A DNA stretch of 8,481 bases from JAAUQA01 sp036351435. Lineage in GTDB: Bacteria > Pseudomonadota > Gammaproteobacteria > Competibacterales > Competibacteraceae. Location: NCBI GenBank assembly GCA_036351435.1, contig JAZBPA010000341.1:1-8481 (forward strand), read 5' to 3'. This document shows, piece by piece, positions 5,491 through 8,481 of this stretch (position 1 is the first letter of the stretch; each line of letters begins with the position of its first letter). The notes under the pieces were generated by a model. It worked only from the letters and a program-made list of their open reading frames with translations. It made no database searches and was not told the DNA's origin. Made by a program: the position numbers and the translations under genes.

Positions 5491-6174
5491 GTGTCGATGC
5501 CGGCCCTAAAATTCATCGTGGAAGCGGCGTTATTAGCTGCCGATGAGCCGCTGTCTGTGGAACGTTTGCAGAGCCTGTTCGAAGAGAGCCAGCCGCCGAG
5601 CCGGGATGCAGTGCATCGTGCCGTAATAAGACTGCAAGAGGACTACGCCGGACGGGGTGTAGAATTGGTTGAGGTGGCGAGCGGTTTTCGTATCCAAGTT
5701 CGGCAGGAACTCGCGCCCTGGGTATCGCGACTTTGGGAAGAACGCTCCATGCGCTATTCTCGTGCTTCGCTGGAAACCCTCGCTTTGATCGCCTATCGGC
5801 AACCGATCACCCGCGGTGAAATCGAAGAAGTGCGTGGCGTAAGTGTCAGCAGCGCGATCATTAAAACCTTACAGGATCGGGGTTGGATCAAAGTGCTTGG
5901 CCACCGGGAAGTCCCCGGACGTCCGGCCCTGTACGGCACTACCCGTGCTTTTTTGGATTATTTCAATCTAAAAACATTGGGTGAACTGCCACCGTTGGCG
6001 GAACTGCGCGATCTTGATGCCATCGGTAAGCAATTGGATCTGTTAGATTCGCAGGTTGATGAACCGACTGTTGCATCGGCTGAGATGCCGGTTGATGCCT
6101 CGGAAGATACATCGGCTGATACCTCAAACGATGCAACTCCCGACCTCCCTTCAACGCCTGAGACCACCACCTGA
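5491..6174 (+). CDS. scpB: Segregation and condensation protein B
   Basis: ScpB dimers bind the central part of ScpA in the SMC condensin. The 227-residue product has two winged-helix domains. The first (about 4-80) begins LKFIVEAALLAADEPLSVERL. The second contains ETLALIAYRQPITRGEIEEV, RGVSVSSAIIKTLQDRGWIK and GRPALYGTTRAFLDYFNL. The start is GTG 5491 or ATG 5497, two codons later; AAGGA at 5471-5475 is rather far from either, so the choice is open. The last 35 or so residues form an acidic Asp/Ser/Thr/Pro-rich tail that looks disordered and is not part of the conserved fold. The gene sits between scpA (10 nt) and rluB (7 nt), fitting an operon. Confidence 0.96.
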   Translation: MSMPALKFIVEAALLAADEPLSVERLQSLFEESQPPSRDAVHRAVIRLQEDYAGRGVELVEVASGFRIQVRQELAPWVSRLWEERSMRYSRASLETLALIAYRQPITRGEIEEVRGVSVSSAIIKTLQDRGWIKVLGHREVPGRPALYGTTRAFLDYFNLKTLGELPPLAELRDLDAIGKQLDLLDSQVDEPTVASAEMPVDASEDTSADTSNDATPDLPSTPETTT

Positions 6175-6181
6175 GCCACCC

Positions 6182-6997
6182 ATGCCTGAACGCTTACAAA
6201 AATATCTCGCTCAAGCGGGGCTCGGTTCCCGTCGTCAGATTGAGGAATGGATTCGTGACGGACGGATTACCGTCAACGGCACAGTGGCTGAACTGGGCAT
6301 TCAGGTCGAGGGTCAGGAAACGATCCTGATTGATGGCAAACCAATAGCAGCTCGCCCCAAAAGTCGTGCTGAACGACGAGTCTTAGCCTATTACAAACCA
6401 GCCGGTGAAGTGACCAGTCGAAACGATCCTGAAGGTCGCAAAACAGTCTTTGACCGCCTGCCGTCGCTGCGCGGCAGTCGCTGGATCGCAGTGGGGCGGT
6501 TGGACTTGAATACCCAAGGATTGTTGCTGCTGACCACCGATGGGGAATTAGCCAATCGACTGATGCACCCCTCTTCGCAAATCGAGCGTGAATATGCTGT
6601 GCGAGTGTTGGGCGCAGTCAATCCGACGATCCTGAAACAGCTCAAACAAGGCGTGCAATTGGAGGACGGTCCCGCGCATTTCGAAGACATCATTGATGCG
6701 GGCGGCAGTGGAGCTAATCACTGGTATCACGTGGTATTACGTGAGGGTCGCAATCGAGAAGTGCGCCGTTTATGGGAATCGCAGGGTGTTGCGGTAAGCC
6801 GCTTGCTGCGGGTGCGCTACGGGCCGATCACCCTGAATCGCGGCTTGCGCACCGGACAGTGGGATGAATTGGACAACCAGCAAATCAATCAATTGTTAGC
6901 AGTGACCGGATTGATGCCCCAGCCGTCCTCTGCGTCCTCGACTAAGCCAAAGGGCAAGCCTGCTCGCCCAAGTTTACGTCCGTCGAGACGATCGTAG
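6182..6997 (+). CDS. rluB: 23S rRNA pseudouridine synthase of the RluB type
   Basis: This RsuA/RluB-family enzyme converts a uridine in 23S rRNA (position 2605 in E. coli numbering for RluB) to pseudouridine. The product has 271 residues from the ATG at 6182. An S4 RNA-binding domain covers about 1-60 (ERLQKYLAQAGLGSRRQIEE, GRITVNG). The catalytic motif GRLDLNTQGLLLLTTDGELA carries the active Asp at residue 108. GRNREVRRLWESQG and VSRLLRVRYGPITL complete the fold. The C-terminal tail of about 30 residues is Lys/Arg/Pro/Ser-rich, as is common in RluB, and probably contacts RNA. The frame is open upstream inside scpB, but those 42 residues look like scpB read out of frame. RluB is preferred over RluE/RluF/RsuA because of the scpAB neighbourhood and the basic tail. 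It is the last gene of the operon. Confidence 0.93.
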   Translation: MPERLQKYLAQAGLGSRRQIEEWIRDGRITVNGTVAELGIQVEGQETILIDGKPIAARPKSRAERRVLAYYKPAGEVTSRNDPEGRKTVFDRLPSLRGSRWIAVGRLDLNTQGLLLLTTDGELANRLMHPSSQIEREYAVRVLGAVNPTILKQLKQGVQLEDGPAHFEDIIDAGGSGANHWYHVVLREGRNREVRRLWESQGVAVSRLLRVRYGPITLNRGLRTGQWDELDNQQINQLLAVTGLMPQPSSASSTKPKGKPARPSLRPSRRS

Positions 6998-7137
6998 ACG
7001 GTTGTTGCATGCCCAGCAATGGGCACATTGTTAAGCATTCGCCGCTGCTTTCGACAGCGACTGGGTTCTGTCCACCAGTATCCTGGTTAATGGAGTCCGA
7101 CGAACGATAACAGATGAACAGAACCGCTGTGCCAGAA
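6998..7137. other. Convergent intergenic gap without a convincing terminator
   Basis: This 140-bp gap separates the ends of rluB and the minus-strand repeat protein gene. It contains only weak hairpins: TGCCC/GGGCA (7010-7014 with 7021-7025) and ACCAG/CTGGT (7074-7078 with 7083-7087), each a 5-bp stem with no T-run after it on either strand. No open frame of note, tRNA or repeat was seen. Termination here may be Rho-dependent. Confidence 0.5.
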
Positions 7138-8481
7138 CTATCGGCAGTTCAATGAAGCTGTGATAGCCTCAGCCTGAGCTATGAGAGATGCCGCGTTTTG
7201 CGTATCAATGTACCTGGGTGTCTGGCGGTTGACTATGGAGATAAACCAGTCAAGTTGCCAGCATGCCATCCATTGAAACCGATCTCTATTGAGAAAGAAC
7301 AGCGCCGTCAATAGTCTTCCTGAAAGATAACGTTTTATGAATGCATTGGTCTCTAAGGCATCAATATCGTCCTGCAGGTCGACAATAGCTTCGGCTGGCG
7401 TGAGGACGGTGTAGGTCCGGCTCACTGCTGTCTCATTCCCGGCAAGGTCGATCGCATTGACCTCGAAGGACTTCTCGCCCGCGTTCGATGTATCGATTGT
7501 TTGTCCGGTCGAGACGGTTCCGGTGCTGGAATCCAGACCAGAAAGTTCGTCGATAGCTTCCCATTCAGCCGGAACAACCTGGTTCAAGAGAAACTCCGCT
7601 TCCCCGCCGGGAATAATGATGGTAACAACAGGCGGTGTCTTGTCGATGTTGATGTCGCTGACCGTATTTGAGGCGTTGTTACCAGCCTTGTCGATCGCCG
7701 TACCGATCTTAGATTGGCCGGCTCCCTGATTACTGAGCGCGGTTGGCTGAGTACAGGTGTCGATACCGGAAAGCGCATCACTGCAAGTGAATGAAACGGT
7801 GACATCGGTATTGTTCCAGCCGGCTGCGTTGGCTGATGGTGAGGCATTGCCGACGATGGTCGGTGGCGTCTTGTCCAGGTTGATAATGCCGGTCGTCTCT
7901 GTTGTGTTTCCCGCACGGTCCTCGGCAACCCCGGTGATCTCCTGGTCTGCGCCTTCCGTCGTAATGGTCCTCTGCTGCGGCTGCGGGCAGGATGCTGCGC
8001 CCGAGAGTGCATCGCTGCAACTCCAGGACAGGCTGACATCGGTGTTGTGCCAGCCAGCCAGGTTGGGGGGCGTGGAGAGAATACCGGTGAGTGTCGGCGG
8101 AGTTTTGTCGAGTTTGACTGTCACGGTATCAGTCGCCGTATTGCCAGCCATGTCGGTGGCGATACCGACAATATCCTTACCCGCTGTCTCGGAATTAATC
8201 GCCGGATTGGGTCCGCAACCATCGCCCACAGCGGATGAATCCTTGCCTGAGGGGCCATAATCACCGCAGGTGAAGTTGACGATAAGATCGGTGTTATGCC
8301 AGCCCGCTGCATTGGCGGGGCCTATCGTGGAACTTGAAATAGTCGGTGGAGTAGCATCACGTTTGATGGTGACCATCGAGGAATTTTCACCGCCTGCACT
8401 TTCTGCCGTGCAGTTGATGTGGGCGATGCCATCATCGGTGATGTCAGTCGGATTGCAACCGTCGGACAAATCTATCAGCTC
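7138..8481 (-). CDS. Secreted/surface protein with tandem Ig-like repeats and FIMAH-like C-terminus, 5' truncated by window edge
   Basis: The minus-strand frame is open to the right edge (E-L-I-D-L-S-D-G-C), so the N-terminus and any signal peptide lie outside; 447 residues are visible. Four Ig-like units of 77-83 residues follow each other, each opening with D-K/A-T-P-P. The first three contain AGWHNTD or AGWNNTD, then a strand ending in Cys (FTC, WSC), a D-x-x-SG-type turn and a second Cys, and all four end with a D-x-AGN strand. The paired cysteines suggest a disulfide in each unit and hence an exported protein. The fourth unit has lost AGW and both cysteines. The last 87 or so residues (AIVDLQDDIDAL to AQAEAITASLNCR) resemble the helical FIMAH domain found at the ends of large extracellular proteins. 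Such proteins usually act in adhesion or matrix binding; the ligand is unknown. The gene converges on rluB and is not part of that operon. Confidence 0.82.
   Translation of the reverse strand, partial: ELIDLSDGCNPTDITDDGIAHINCTAESAGGENSSMVTIKRDATPPTISSSTIGPANAAGWHNTDLIVNFTCGDYGPSGKDSSAVGDGCGPNPAINSETAGKDIVGIATDMAGNTATDTVTVKLDKTPPTLTGILSTPPNLAGWHNTDVSLSWSCSDALSGAASCPQPQQRTITTEGADQEITGVAEDRAGNTTETTGIINLDKTPPTIVGNASPSANAAGWNNTDVTVSFTCSDALSGIDTCTQPTALSNQGAGQSKIGTAIDKAGNNASNTVSDINIDKTPPVVTIIIPGGEAEFLLNQVVPAEWEAIDELSGLDSSTGTVSTGQTIDTSNAGEKSFEVNAIDLAGNETAVSRTYTVLTPAEAIVDLQDDIDALETNAFIKRYLSGRLLTALFFLNRDRFQWMACWQLDWFISIVNRQTPRYIDTQNAASLIAQAEAITASLNCR
7402..8358 (-). repeat. Tandem coding repeats (four Ig-like units)
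   Basis: In reading order the units lie at 8110-8358, 7876-8109, 7645-7875 and about 7402-7644, that is 249, 234, 231 and about 243 bp. DNA similarity is visible at the unit starts (plus-strand GGCGGTGTCTTGTCGATG, GGTGGCGTCTTGTCCAGG, GGCGGAGTTTTGTCGAG) and around the GWHNTD codons (plus-strand CGGTGTTATGCCAGCC and relatives). The fourth unit shares only the opening and the closing AGN strand and is clearly older or of another subtype. Confidence 0.8.

Noticed and set aside
5958..6179. Minus-strand open frames opposite the scpB tail
   Set aside because: They are Ser/Ala/Val-rich shadows of the low-complexity acidic tail of ScpB.
6056..6181. 42-residue N-terminal extension of RluB
   Set aside because: It is scpB coding sequence read out of frame; the S4 domain begins at the ATG at 6182.
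7010..7025. Terminator after rluB
   Set aside because: The stem has only 5 bp with a 6-nt loop and no following T-run.
7757..8260. 167-codon plus-strand open frame opposite the Ig-like repeats
   Set aside because: It is antisense to a clearly coding repeat array, and its own repeated look comes from the repeats on the other strand; it has no ribosome site or known domain.

Overview
The window looks like a chromosomal segment of a gammaproteobacterium that uses the SMC-ScpAB condensin rather than MukBEF. The evidence is a tight, collinear run of site-2 protease, trpS, scpA, scpB and rluB, an arrangement I associate with Chromatiales-like and related gammaproteobacteria. ScpA also has a proteobacterial-style N-terminus (the segment around DLYIPPDALEVFLE). 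I cannot name a genus with confidence.

Layout. (1) Positions 1-696, plus strand: the C-terminal half of a TldD/PmbA-family protein whose 5' end lies outside the window. It lacks the HExxxH zinc motif and is therefore TldE-like. A convincing intrinsic terminator follows at 716-744 and overlaps the end of the convergent next gene. (2) Positions 722-1129, minus strand: a compact DksA/TraR-type zinc-finger regulator. (3) Positions 1130-1383: a divergent intergenic region with a perfect 18-bp palindrome and a plausible promoter for the regulator. (4) Positions 1384-2968, plus strand: a two-gene module. The first protein has no signal peptide and consists of a peptidoglycan-binding domain, a Pro/Lys linker and an unrecognised C-terminal domain. 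The second is a small lipoprotein with Asp at +2 after the lipobox Cys. The pair has the architecture of an antibacterial effector with its periplasmic immunity protein; this is the most interesting part of the window and remains an inference. (5) Positions 3022-6997, plus strand: the housekeeping operon, with gene spacings of 13, -32, 10 and 7 nt. It is preceded by a perfect TATAAT box inside a GC-rich inverted repeat, placed so that the transcript would be nearly leaderless. (6) Positions 7138-8481, minus strand: the C-terminal part of a secreted or surface protein with at least four tandem Ig-like repeats (three with paired cysteines) and a FIMAH-like C-terminal helical domain. Its 5' end lies beyond the right edge.

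How it fits together. The operon combines membrane proteolysis, Trp-tRNA charging, chromosome condensation and 23S rRNA pseudouridylation, all growth-linked functions. The GC-rich discriminator after its TATAAT is the kind seen in promoters inhibited by ppGpp/DksA. The effector-like module and the Ig-repeat protein look like accessory cell-surface or competition functions on either side of it. No tRNA, rRNA, CRISPR array or insertion sequence was seen.
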